A DNA stretch of 64,000 nt. Source: [Clostridium] scindens. GTDB lineage: Bacteria; Bacillota; Clostridia; Lachnospirales; Lachnospiraceae. Where the stretch lies: assembly GCF_019597925.1 (NCBI RefSeq), contig NZ_CP080442.1, positions 1,654,001 to 1,718,000 of the forward strand, in the 5' to 3' direction. The position numbers and the translations under genes are program-made. Below the pieces are notes generated by a model. That model was not told the origin of the DNA. It saw only the letters and a list, made by a program, of their open reading frames with translations, and made no database searches. Every line of letters begins with the position of its first letter. Within the stretch, counting starts at the first letter, position 1. Below, piece after piece: positions 26,944 to 35,558 of this stretch.

Positions 26944-28014
26944 ATGAGAAGAATTAAGAGTGCTTTGTTGGTCACGGTACTGACATGTGGATTGGTTGTA
27001 ACACCGGTTTTTGCAGAACCATCGGTTGATGATCTAAAGAAAGACAAGGAAGCAGCACAGAGCGAAGTTGATTCCTTACAGAGCGAATTGACGGATCTGT
27101 TATCCAAGATCAGCCAGCTTGAGGGAGACCTGATTTCAAAAGGTCAGGAGATTACCCAGGCGGAAGAAGACTTGGCCGCGGCTCAGGAAAAAGAAGAAGA
27201 GCAGTATGAAGCCATGAAGCTTCGCATAAAGTTCATGTATGAAGAAGGCGATACCAGTGCTCTTGAGACATTGGTATCTGCAAAGGATTTCTCCGACTTG
27301 GTGAATAAGGCCGAGTATGTGCAGAATGTTCATTCCTATGACAGAAAGATGCTGGAAGAGTATGTTGCCACAAAGCAGCAGGTTCAGGATCTGAAGTCTA
27401 CTCTGGAGACGGAGATGGACAACCTGGAAGACATGCAGGCGGAATTCGAAAGCGATAAGGAAAATCTGGATACGACGCTTGCAAGCAAGCAGGAAGAGTT
27501 AGGCAGCCTTGACGAGCAGCTGCAGGCAGCAGCCGAGAAGGCGGCCGAAGAGCAGAGACGTCAGGAAGAAGCGCAGCAGGCGAACAATAATGGTAACAAC
27601 AATAATAACAATAATAATGGCAACAAGAAGCCGAGCGGCGGCGGTGGCGGCGGAAACAATCCTTCCTATGCCGGACAGGGAAATACCGCGGTAGCCCAGA
27701 AGATCGTGCAGGCGGCGTACAGCCAGCTTGGCGTGCCATATGTATGGGGCGGGGACAAGCCTTATGTAGGACTAGATTGTTCCGGACTTGTGCAGTACTG
27801 CCATGCGGTTGCGGGAATCTCACTGCCGCATTATTCCGAGTCCCAGTATGCCGGAGGAAGAAAAGTGTCCAGTCCGGAACCAGGAGATATCTGCTGGAAG
27901 CCAGGCCATGTGGGCATCTATATCGGCGGCGGTATGATGATCGAAGCGAAGCAGACGGGCACCAATATCATGATCAGCCCGGTGAGGGCGCAAGGCTATG
28001 CAAGATACTGGTAA
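26944..28014 (+). CDS. Secreted NlpC/P60 peptidoglycan hydrolase 2
   Basis: 356 residues, same layout as its upstream neighbour: signal peptide (VTPVFA), coiled coil, Asn-rich then Gly-rich linker, NlpC/P60 domain ending in RYW. Catalytic Cys in GLDCSGLVQYC and His in GHVGIYIGGG; at the third position the usual His is Glu (MMIEAKQTG), which may alter activity or substrate. It lies 33 bases after gene 1 with AACAGGAGAA upstream and is probably co-transcribed. Coiled-coil sequences of 1 and 2 are very similar (EYVQNVH, FMYEEGDT), a sign of duplication. Confidence 0.91.
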   Translation: MRRIKSALLVTVLTCGLVVTPVFAEPSVDDLKKDKEAAQSEVDSLQSELTDLLSKISQLEGDLISKGQEITQAEEDLAAAQEKEEEQYEAMKLRIKFMYEEGDTSALETLVSAKDFSDLVNKAEYVQNVHSYDRKMLEEYVATKQQVQDLKSTLETEMDNLEDMQAEFESDKENLDTTLASKQEELGSLDEQLQAAAEKAAEEQRRQEEAQQANNNGNNNNNNNNGNKKPSGGGGGGNNPSYAGQGNTAVAQKIVQAAYSQLGVPYVWGGDKPYVGLDCSGLVQYCHAVAGISLPHYSESQYAGGRKVSSPEPGDICWKPGHVGIYIGGGMMIEAKQTGTNIMISPVRAQGYARYW

Positions 28015-28158
28015 GGAAGTATCTGGAAATTGTTGAATTATATTGAAAATAACTGAAAAATGTAGTATTCTGACCTTAAGATATGCAGGGGAGCATATGA
28101 TCCAATCGGTTGTATTAGGAACTGATAAGATGAATAATTGATAAGGATGGGTGAGAAT

Positions 28159-29358
28159 ATGAAGAAAAGATTTGTACAGACACTCATCACAGTTTTTGTG
28201 ATGAGTTCTTTAATTGTAACGCCTGTTTTGGCTACGCCGCAGGAAGATGCCCAGTCTCTGGAGACGCAGAAGGAAGAACTGGAGGGGCAGGCTGCAGATG
28301 TAAACAGCCAGCTGGTGGGCCTTCTGGTAAGTTATGATGCCCTGCAAAAAGATATGGCTGACCAGGAGCAGAAGATTACCCAGGCGCAGTCGGATCTGGA
28401 AGAGGCCCAGGCGAAGGAACAGGAACAGTATGAGGATATGAAGCTTCGCATAAAATACATCTATGAGCAAGGCGACACATCCGCTTTTGAAGCGCTGGTG
28501 ACCGCCAAGTCCTATGCGGAACTGGTGAACAAGACGGAATACGTCCAGAACGTACATAGTTATGACAGAAAGAAATTAAAAGAATATGTGGAAACTAAGG
28601 AGAAGGTAGAAGCGCTTAAGACGGAACTGGAAGCAGGACAGGCGGATATGGAAGTGATGGCCGCGGACTTAGGCCAGCAGCAGACGAATCTTGAAAATAC
28701 TCTGGCAGATATGAGAAGTCGTATTGCTGACTTCGATTCCCAGCTTGCAGACGCAAAGGCTCAGGCGGCGGCCCAGCTTGATCAGCTGACGGAAGCCACG
28801 CAGAATGTAGTTGCTTCGGCGCAGACCGGGAATGGCGGGGGAGGAAAGCCTTCATCCCCAGCAGGAAATTCTACGCAAAAGCCGAATAATAATACCAGCA
28901 ATAATGTGGCTAACAATGGAAACTCCGGAAATCATTCTAACTCTCAGGGTGGGGGCTCTTCAAACAACAGCGTTCCGCCGGCTTCAAAACCGAGCAATGC
29001 TTCTCTGGGCCAGCAGATCGCGAACCGGGGATGCGAATATGTGGGAAATCCTTATGAATATGGAGGGACGAGCCTGACTAACGGAATTGACTGCTCTGCT
29101 TTCGTGCAGGCCATTCATCGGCAGTTCGGCATATCTACGCCAAGAGACTCATGGGGGCAGTTAAGCGCCGGAAAGGCAGTGGCTTATTCGGACATCATGC
29201 CCGGCGATGTAGTCGTCTACAGCGATCATGTGGCAATCTACATCGGAGGCGGCAAGATCGTGCATGCTTCTAACAGCAAGCCATACCCCGCGGGAGGCAT
29301 TAAGATCAGTTCTCCGTGGAACTACAGGACGGTTCTGGGAGTGCGCAGATACTGGTAA
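28159..29358 (+). CDS. Secreted NlpC/P60 peptidoglycan hydrolase 3
   Basis: 399 residues, third member of the tandem set and the most diverged: signal peptide (VTPVLA), coiled coil, long Asn/Ser/Gly linker, NlpC/P60 domain with Cys in GIDCSAFVQ, His in DHVAIYIGGG and His in KIVHASNS. The shared segments NKTEYVQNVHSYDRKKL and the RYW end tie it to the other two. Start ATG 28159 follows GGGTGAG. A 144-base gap and AT-rich stretch upstream may hold a second promoter. Confidence 0.91.
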   Translation: MKKRFVQTLITVFVMSSLIVTPVLATPQEDAQSLETQKEELEGQAADVNSQLVGLLVSYDALQKDMADQEQKITQAQSDLEEAQAKEQEQYEDMKLRIKYIYEQGDTSAFEALVTAKSYAELVNKTEYVQNVHSYDRKKLKEYVETKEKVEALKTELEAGQADMEVMAADLGQQQTNLENTLADMRSRIADFDSQLADAKAQAAAQLDQLTEATQNVVASAQTGNGGGGKPSSPAGNSTQKPNNNTSNNVANNGNSGNHSNSQGGGSSNNSVPPASKPSNASLGQQIANRGCEYVGNPYEYGGTSLTNGIDCSAFVQAIHRQFGISTPRDSWGQLSAGKAVAYSDIMPGDVVVYSDHVAIYIGGGKIVHASNSKPYPAGGIKISSPWNYRTVLGVRRYW

Positions 29359-29390
29359 TATCGGACATGGATTATGAATATGGATTGTAT

Positions 29391-29417
29391 AAAAAGCCTT
29401 GCATTTGCGGGCTTTTT
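29391..29417 (+). terminator. Terminator after the NlpC/P60 cluster
   Basis: AAAAAGCC (29391-29398) pairs with GGCTTTTT (29410-29417). The sequence to 29546 is the rpsB leader; it contains a likely -10 (TATTATACT near 29422) and GGCGACAAGCC-type pairing, but I cannot name a specific element. Confidence 0.75.
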
Positions 29418-29546
29418 GTGCTATTATACTATGGTCGCAAAAAATCACGCATTTGTTTGTCCGAGATGGTGCCAAAGCTTGGCGACAAGCCGGTTTCAAG
29501 GATTTACACATATGCGGAAGCAAAAAACCAAATGGAGGAAAGAAAC

Positions 29547-30293
29547 ATGAGCGTTATTTCAATGAAGCAACTTTTAGAAGCAGGTGTTCACTTTGGACAT
29601 CAGACAAGAAGATGGAACCCTAAGATGGCTCCATACATCTACACAGAGAGAAACGGCATCTACATCATCGACCTGCAGAAGTCTGTAGGAAAGGTAGACG
29701 AGGCATATCAGGCAGTATCTGATATCGCTGCAGATGGCGGAACAATCCTGTTTGTTGGAACAAAGAAGCAGGCACAGGATGCAATCAAGGTAGAATCTGA
29801 GCGTTGTGGAATGTATTATGTAAATGAGAGATGGCTTGGAGGAATGCTTACAAACTTCAAGACGATCAAGAGCAGAATCGCACGTCTGAAAGAGATCGAA
29901 AGAATGTCTGAAGACGGAACATTCGACGTACTGCCAAAGAAAGAAGTTATCCAGTTAAAGAAAGAATGGGAGAAGCTTGAGAAGAACTTAGGCGGCATCA
30001 AGGAAATGAAGAAACTTCCGGATGCAATCTTCGTAGTTGATCCTAAGAAAGAAAGAATCTGCGTACAGGAGGCACACACCCTTGGAATCCCGCTTATCGG
30101 AATTGCAGACACGAACTGCGATCCAGAAGAGCTTGACTATGTAATTCCAGGAAATGATGATGCGATCCGTGCTGTTAAGTTAATCGTATCTAAGATGGCA
30201 GACGCTGTTATCGAGGCAAACCAGGGAATGACAGGCGATGAAGTATATGAAGAGGCTGCTGAGGAAGCATACGAGGAAGCAGTAGAAGAATAA
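29547..30293 (+). CDS. rpsB: Ribosomal protein S2
   Basis: 248 residues. Begins SVISMKQLLEAGVHFGHQTRRWNPKMAPYI in the family style (first part MSVISMKQLLEAGVHFGH); contains FVGTKKQAQD, RWLGGMLTNFKTI and GIADTNCDPEELDYVIPGND. The C-terminus is an acidic tail of Glu-Ala repeats. TGGAGGAA precedes ATG 29547; an in-frame extension to 29316 is rejected. Essential 30S protein, co-transcribed with tsf. Confidence 0.97.
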   Translation: MSVISMKQLLEAGVHFGHQTRRWNPKMAPYIYTERNGIYIIDLQKSVGKVDEAYQAVSDIAADGGTILFVGTKKQAQDAIKVESERCGMYYVNERWLGGMLTNFKTIKSRIARLKEIERMSEDGTFDVLPKKEVIQLKKEWEKLEKNLGGIKEMKKLPDAIFVVDPKKERICVQEAHTLGIPLIGIADTNCDPEELDYVIPGNDDAIRAVKLIVSKMADAVIEANQGMTGDEVYEEAAEEAYEEAVEE

Positions 30294-30331
30294 GCGATTC
30301 ATTTCAATACTAATATATGGAGGAAATTAAA

Positions 30332-31267
30332 ATGGCAGTTACAGCTAGTATGGTAAAAGAATTAAGAGAAATGACAGGCGCAGGAATGATGGACTGTAAA
30401 AAAGCTCTTAACGAGACAAACGGCGATATGGACGCAGCCGTAGAGTTCTTAAGAAAGAACGGACAGGCTAAGGCTGAGAAGAAGGCTGGAAGAATTGCGG
30501 CTGAAGGTATCGTTATGGCTGAAGTAAAAGATGATAAAGTAGCAGCGATCGTTGAAGTTAACTCTGAGACAGACTTCGTTGCAAAGAATGCGGAGTTCCA
30601 GGGATTTGTAAAGGCTGTCGTAGAGCAGGCAATGGAGACGGAAGCAGCAGACATGGATGCATTCATGGCTGAGAACTGGAAGGAAGATGCATCCAAGACT
30701 GTAAAGGATGCCCTTACAGAGAAGATTTCCGTAATCGGAGAGAACTTAAGCATCCGCAGATTTGAGAAAGTCGTATCCGATGGATGCGTAGTTGCATACA
30801 TCCACGGCGGCGGACGTATCGGCGTTCTTGTAGAGGCTGACACAGACGTAGTCAATGATGAGATCAAGACATGCTTGAAGAATGTAGCAATGCAGGTTGC
30901 GGCGATGTCTCCGAAGTATGTATCCCGTGAAGAAGTATCAGAGGAATACATGGAGCATGAAAAGGAGATTCTTCTTGCACAGGCAAAGAAGGAGAACGAG
31001 GAAAGCAATAAGCCAAAACCGGACAACATCATTGAGAAGATGATCGTTGGACGTCTGAATAAGGAACTGAAAGAGATCTGCCTGCTTGACCAGGTATATG
31101 TACAGGACGGAGACCTGACGGTTGCCAAGTATGTAGAAAAGGTTGCGAAAGAGACAGGCGCGAACTTAAGCGTTAAGAAGTTCGTTCGTTTCGAGACAGG
31201 CGAAGGCCTTGAGAAGAAGAATGAAGACTTTGCAGCTGAAGTTGCGGCTCAGATGGGTGGAAACTAA
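30332..31267 (+). CDS. tsf: Elongation factor Ts
   Basis: 311 residues. The N-terminal UBA-like domain (MVKELREMTGAGMMDCKKAL) and the EF-Tu contact TDFVAKN are clear, with KMIVGRLNKELKE and FVRFETGEG near the end. It recycles EF-Tu-GDP. TGGAGGAAATT supports ATG 30332. The usual next genes pyrH and frr are absent; a terminator and mobile-element debris follow instead. Confidence 0.97.
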   Translation: MAVTASMVKELREMTGAGMMDCKKALNETNGDMDAAVEFLRKNGQAKAEKKAGRIAAEGIVMAEVKDDKVAAIVEVNSETDFVAKNAEFQGFVKAVVEQAMETEAADMDAFMAENWKEDASKTVKDALTEKISVIGENLSIRRFEKVVSDGCVVAYIHGGGRIGVLVEADTDVVNDEIKTCLKNVAMQVAAMSPKYVSREEVSEEYMEHEKEILLAQAKKENEESNKPKPDNIIEKMIVGRLNKELKEICLLDQVYVQDGDLTVAKYVEKVAKETGANLSVKKFVRFETGEGLEKKNEDFAAEVAAQMGGN

Positions 31268-31351
31268 TCTGGATCTTCTGAGACAGTGAAAAGCACCGTA
31301 TTCCCTTTATTAGCAAGGGTTTCGTAAGGATGTTTTTTAGATTTAGGATAT

Positions 31352-31384
31352 GCGGTATAGCATTTGAGGTGCTATACCGCTTTT
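31352..31384 (+). terminator. rpsB-tsf terminator
   Basis: GCGGTATAGC (31352-31361) is the exact complement of GCTATACCGC (31371-31380), followed by TTTTCTTTT. Confidence 0.85.
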
Positions 31385-31515
31385 CTTTTCCAAAGAGTAA
31401 CCTTTTTCCGTTGCCTTGCGTATTCGTTCAGAATACGGCAGACTTCGTTCTTCAAAACCTTGGTACAAAAACCGCCAAACTGATTATGAACCCGCTGCTC
31501 GTAGGAGTCTTTCAT
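31372..31515 (-). pseudogene. Truncated sigma-70-like factor of a conjugative element
   Basis: A 47-residue minus-strand frame starting MKDSYEQRVHNQFGGFC and containing TKVLKNEVCRILNEYARQRKK, which resembles the N-terminus of the short sigma-70-like proteins carried by Tn916/Tn1549-type elements (normally about 130-140 residues). It runs into the tsf terminator region and stops, so most of the gene is lost. Family call rests on pattern memory only. Confidence 0.55.
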
Positions 31516-31605
31516 TTTCTCACCCCCCCCTTTCGCAGGGGTAATCATGGAAACTGCAAATTGGCAACCGCTGAAAAATCCAATCGGGCATAAATGATGT
31601 ATTGA

Positions 31606-31719
31606 CTATTGTGTGTTGATATATGTGTTCATCTTGATAGCCGGAGTACCCCGTTGGTGGGTACAGGCTTTTTTTGATAAGTTACTGATAGTCGGATATT
31701 GTCGATATAAGTCTTTCAC
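31606..31719 (-). CDS. Small hypothetical ORF in the element
   Basis: A 37-residue frame with GTG start at 31719 behind a perfect AAGGAGGT (complement of 31726-31733), spacing 6. It begins VKDLYRQYPTISNLSKKA and ends MNTYINTQ. CACGGCG (31717-31723) and CGCCGTG (31740-31746) can pair, which would put the binding site in a hairpin loop and the start codon in the stem. I do not recognise the product; it may be a short element-borne gene or a remnant. Confidence 0.4.
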   Translation of the reverse strand: MKDLYRQYPTISNLSKKACTHQRGTPAIKMNTYINTQ

Positions 31720-31778
31720 GGCGATACCTCCTTAGATACCGCCGTGGTCTTGCAAGTCGTCACAATTATGTTAAGTGC

Positions 31779-31818
31779 AAAAAAAACGGCGGCTCTGATT
31801 ATTCAAAGCCACCGTTTT
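31779..31818 (-). terminator. Terminator of the minus-strand ABC operon
   Basis: On the minus strand AAAACGGTGGCT (31818-31807) pairs with AGCCGCCGTTTT (31794 downward) and is followed by a run of T. A second hairpin, ACGACGG/CCGTCGT, lies nearer the gene at about 31849-31877. The rest of 31516-31891 shows only these hairpins and the small ORF. Confidence 0.75.
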
Positions 31819-31891
31819 ACGGGCGTGAGAAAAAGTCTGCTGTACGACGGCTTTTTTTCTTTTACCGTCGTGCGGCTGATACTATATTGAT

Positions 31892-32578
31892 TTAAGCAAT
31901 CATTCCATCCATCACGGTGATAACTCTGCTGCTACATTTTGCAGCCTCCGGCGAATGGGTGACCATGACAATGGTTTGCCCGCTTTTTTGATTAATCTCT
32001 TGAAGTAAGCTCATAATTTCAGCCCCGGTTTGGCTATCAAGGTTTCCTGTTGGCTCATCAGCAAACAGGATTTCTGGATTTGTAATTAAGGCACGGGCGA
32101 TTGCTACTCGCTGCTGTTGTCCTCCCGATAATTCCCGTGGGGTATGCTTTCGCCTATCCGATAACCCCACAATATTCAGAATGTGGTTAAGCTGTTTTTT
32201 ATGGTCTTTCATTTTTTTACCGTCCAAAAGCAAAGGGAGCATAATGTTTTCCTCTACATTCAGATTGGGGATAAGATTATAAAACTGAAAAACAAAGCCT
32301 ATTTTTTGTCGCCTTATTTTGCTCATCTTCTCGTCACCCCACTGGGAAATATCTGTACCATTTATATGAACAGAGCCTCCAGTGGGAGTATCCAGCCCAC
32401 CGAGGATATAAAGCAGTGTGCTTTTACCAGAGCCGGACTGCCCCATAATAGAAACAAATTCCCCTTGCAGAACCTTTAGCGATACACCTTTCAAAACCTT
32501 TGTGGTGGTGTCACCTATTCTAAAATCTTTTACAATGTCTTTTCCCTCAATGGCAATTCTATTGGCAGATGATTGCAT
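31892..32578 (-). CDS. ABC transporter ATP-binding protein (LolD/MacB type)
   Basis: 228 residues with Walker A (GQSGSGKST), Q loop (FVFQFYNLIPNL), signature LSGGQQQRVAIARAL, Walker B (ILFADEPTGNLDS) and H loop (MVTHSP). This subfamily drives FtsX-type permeases that extrude or release lipids, peptides and antibiotics. It is the last gene of the minus-strand operon and pairs with the permease 20 bases upstream. Confidence 0.93.
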   Translation of the reverse strand: MQSSANRIAIEGKDIVKDFRIGDTTTKVLKGVSLKVLQGEFVSIMGQSGSGKSTLLYILGGLDTPTGGSVHINGTDISQWGDEKMSKIRRQKIGFVFQFYNLIPNLNVEENIMLPLLLDGKKMKDHKKQLNHILNIVGLSDRRKHTPRELSGGQQQRVAIARALITNPEILFADEPTGNLDSQTGAEIMSLLQEINQKSGQTIVMVTHSPEAAKCSSRVITVMDGMIA

Positions 32579-32598
32579 TTTGTATGTCCTCCATTCTT

Positions 32599-35061
32599 TT
32601 ATTCAAATTTAATTTCTTCCACGAGTTTCATTTTTCTGCTTTTTAGGATAGGAACAATAGAGCCGAGCAGGGTAACCACCATGCCGAGTGTGCCTGCCGC
32701 TATGAATGTGCCTGCATCCAATTCTGGTGTCATTGCAATTTTCGGACCTGCTACAAGGAAAATTGTTTGAATTTCCATATAGGAAACAAAAATGGCAATG
32801 ACCGCACCAATAAGCCCCGAAGAAAATCCCTCAATCAATGTCATTTTCATGTTTTGGCGATTACTGAGTCCCACCGACTTATACATGGCGATGCTACGCC
32901 GCCTTTGAATATAGTTAATCAGCAGATTATTGATAACCCCAACGGTTGCAAGCAGTAAAATAAAGTAGGTCATGCTTTGCATGGGTTTCAGAAATGCTCC
33001 CACAGTAGATAAAGCATCAGCATTAAATTCCGCTACTGTTCGGCTCCAGTTAGAGTGTTCTCCGAATAAATCTCTGATTTGAACCATAACAGCATCGGGG
33101 TCAGCAGCAGTATAGGCAAGGAAGCCATAGGCTTTTGCACCAAAATCCGAAACGGCATAATCACTGGGAATGACTGCCTCCACATCTGTTGCTCTTGATT
33201 TAAAGCTGCCTACCACTCTATAAGAATTTTCGGTATTTCCATTTGACAGAGTGATGGTATCGCCTACGGAAAGTCCTATGCGTTTCATAGCACTATTACT
33301 TAGGATAATAGACCGTTCCCCCGAATCAAAAGCTGAAACTGCCTGCTCCTGCATGGCTTCTTTTGTATAGTTAAGTGCAAGCATAGAATTGTACCATTCC
33401 AAATTATCGGTAGCCTCCATGCGTGAGAAGGTCGCACCGTTATTGAATACATAGAGAGGTAATACTTTTTCAATTCCGTCCATATTCTCTACTTGTTCTA
33501 TAAAACTCTGATCCATTTCTCCATCTGCAAAGCCCTCAAGTTCTGCACCATGAAAAACATCACTGATATAAGTAGTGACAAAGTTCCCCACAACGCTAAT
33601 GACGATGATAGCGGAAATGCTGATAAAAAGCAGCGTGATATTCTGTGTGATATTTTTATTTCCCCTCATATTTCTGGCGGCAAGTTTGCCCTCGTTTTGA
33701 AATACCACTCCATATAAGCGTTCCAAGACTGTGGCAATCCCATTGGTGAACAGTGGGATAATCAGTATCGTGGCGGCAATCAGACCTAAGAGAGAAAAAC
33801 CACCTGCCAAGTAAAGCATATTGCCGGAGGCAATTTTTGGTAGCAGTACAGAAATAATGAAAAGGGCAATTCCCGTTCCGATAATCAACCGATGGGGAGT
33901 GTGTTTTTCTTCCACAGTGCCAAGTACAACATCCTTTATGGGTAAACGGCTCGCCCTGCGTACAGGCAGCCATGCGGAAAGCAACGAAACAATTACTGCC
34001 ACAGAAAAAGAAAGAAAGATGCCGGAAACAGAAACAACAATGGGGATTTCTATTCCTTGCGATAACGATTTATCCATGCCTTGCAAAATTATATTGAGTA
34101 TTAAAATCCCCACAGGGATGCCTGCTACTCCCCCTACACAACCGTACAGCAGACTTTCCAACAGCAAAATGCGAGTAACATTCTTTTCCGTTGCACCAAT
34201 GCTACGGAATGTCCCGATGATGGGCAAGCGGTCTAATGTAATCACTTTGTAGTTGCTATAAATAATGAAAACACTCATAGTCAGTGCAAAAAAACTAATG
34301 AGGAAGAACGGCATAGATTTCTGCCTTGCATCAGCAGCTATCTGTGTTTCGTTGACGATCTGAGAGATTTCATACTCTCCATTGGTAAGTGACTTGTTCA
34401 GCTCTGCAATGAGGTCGCTTGTTCTAGTTCCCTCGGTAGGTTCAACCAAAATTTGACTGTATCCGTCTGCTTGTCCTAAGATTTCTGCTAAGGTGGAATA
34501 CGGCGAAAGTGCAGTTGCTCCCCTTGTATGCCGAAGAAAAACCGTATCGTAGGCCGCAATTTCAGCCACTTCAAAAGCAGTAGGAGTACCGCTTATTTGC
34601 AGGGTTATGGTGTCACCCTTTTGAATATCGTATTTTGAGGTAAACCGATCCGGCAAAATAATTTGATTGCCGGAAAAATCAGATATTTCACCGCCATTTT
34701 GCAGGCGAGGTTTATTGATCTGCCCCAAAGCATCAAGGTCAGCAGCAATTAAATCCACGGTTTCATAGTATCCGCTTTCATGGTATAGGGCAGTACCTTC
34801 AAGCATACCGACTTTTGCTTTTATGGGTGATAAATCGGGAATGTCGCTCAAACTGATGTTTCCATCTTTCATTTGGACGGAAACGGTTGCACTTCCCGCC
34901 ATACCTCGAGCCATTTTTCGCTGTGCACTTTCGTAGGATACTCCGATGGAAAGGGATACAAACAGCAACATTGTGGATAGAAGAATGGATAAGAGCATGA
35001 CAGCGGTTCGTGCCTTTCGCTCTTTTACATTGGTTAAAATGTACTTAAAAATTATTTTCAA
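32599..35061 (-). CDS. FtsX-type ABC permease
   Basis: 820 residues: an N-terminal membrane helix, large extracellular domains (about 45-250 and 500-690) and two FtsX permease units (about 250-380 with FRSIGATEKNVTRILLLESL, and 700-820 with MYKSVGLSNRQNMKMTLIEG). This resembles mechanotransmission ABC proteins (MacB/Bce-like), not a solute importer. With a two-component system in the same operon a role in sensing or resisting envelope-active compounds is likely; the substrate is unknown. Confidence 0.88.
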   Translation of the reverse strand: MKIIFKYILTNVKERKARTAVMLLSILLSTMLLFVSLSIGVSYESAQRKMARGMAGSATVSVQMKDGNISLSDIPDLSPIKAKVGMLEGTALYHESGYYETVDLIAADLDALGQINKPRLQNGGEISDFSGNQIILPDRFTSKYDIQKGDTITLQISGTPTAFEVAEIAAYDTVFLRHTRGATALSPYSTLAEILGQADGYSQILVEPTEGTRTSDLIAELNKSLTNGEYEISQIVNETQIAADARQKSMPFFLISFFALTMSVFIIYSNYKVITLDRLPIIGTFRSIGATEKNVTRILLLESLLYGCVGGVAGIPVGILILNIILQGMDKSLSQGIEIPIVVSVSGIFLSFSVAVIVSLLSAWLPVRRASRLPIKDVVLGTVEEKHTPHRLIIGTGIALFIISVLLPKIASGNMLYLAGGFSLLGLIAATILIIPLFTNGIATVLERLYGVVFQNEGKLAARNMRGNKNITQNITLLFISISAIIVISVVGNFVTTYISDVFHGAELEGFADGEMDQSFIEQVENMDGIEKVLPLYVFNNGATFSRMEATDNLEWYNSMLALNYTKEAMQEQAVSAFDSGERSIILSNSAMKRIGLSVGDTITLSNGNTENSYRVVGSFKSRATDVEAVIPSDYAVSDFGAKAYGFLAYTAADPDAVMVQIRDLFGEHSNWSRTVAEFNADALSTVGAFLKPMQSMTYFILLLATVGVINNLLINYIQRRRSIAMYKSVGLSNRQNMKMTLIEGFSSGLIGAVIAIFVSYMEIQTIFLVAGPKIAMTPELDAGTFIAAGTLGMVVTLLGSIVPILKSRKMKLVEEIKFE

Positions 35062-35083
35062 ATTTGCACCTGCTTTCTGTGAG

Positions 35084-35458
35084 TTATTTCTTTAATGCGT
35101 TTTCGATTGCCTTTAAGACGGTATCGCTTGTTAGGGTAGCACCGGATATTGCATCCACTTCCAGTGACTGTCCCGAAAGCACCTTGCCTGCAATCTGTTC
35201 TGCTTGCTCCATGTAAGATGGTTTATGCTCCAAAACCTCAATAGCAATTATTTTGTGGTCTTGCACATCTACCTTGACCACGGCAAACAAAATCTCATTT
35301 TGACAGAACCCAATATATTCGCCATCTGAAACAGTATTCAAATCAACCGTTCCAATATCGAGTGGCTGTGGCCGCAACAGAAAAGCCACAAATGCAAACC
35401 CGATAAGGAGCGTTATTACCGCAGTAAGAATGATGGGATAAACCTTTCTCAACTTCAT
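35084..35458 (-). CDS. Membrane-anchored FMN-binding domain protein
   Basis: 124 residues: one N-terminal helix (VYPIILTAVITLLIGFAF) and an extracytoplasmic FMN_bind domain with the flavinylation motif DAISGATLTSD, in which the Thr would carry covalent FMN added by an ApbE/Ftp transferase. The frame extends to 35524, but GGAGGTGA directly before 35458 sets the start. Such domains relay electrons outside the membrane; its place between a sensor kinase and an FtsX-type ABC transporter is unusual. Confidence 0.85.
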   Translation of the reverse strand: MKLRKVYPIILTAVITLLIGFAFVAFLLRPQPLDIGTVDLNTVSDGEYIGFCQNEILFAVVKVDVQDHKIIAIEVLEHKPSYMEQAEQIAGKVLSGQSLEVDAISGATLTSDTVLKAIENALKK

Positions 35459-35558
35459 TTTCTCACCTCCCCAAACAATAGAAAAAAGGTTGGCAGCTAT
35501 CATACTTAAATGATAAGCTGTCAACCTTAAACTATCTTTCTCTAAACCTTAATTAACC

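Noticed and set aside
29316..29546. N-terminal extension of ribosomal protein S2
   Set aside because: The frame is open but overlaps the previous gene and its terminator; the good binding site and the family start are at 29547.
31330..31593. Plus-strand frame 31330-31593 as a gene
   Set aside because: It spans the tsf terminator and lies antisense to the sigma-factor fragment; no binding site and no recognisable motif.
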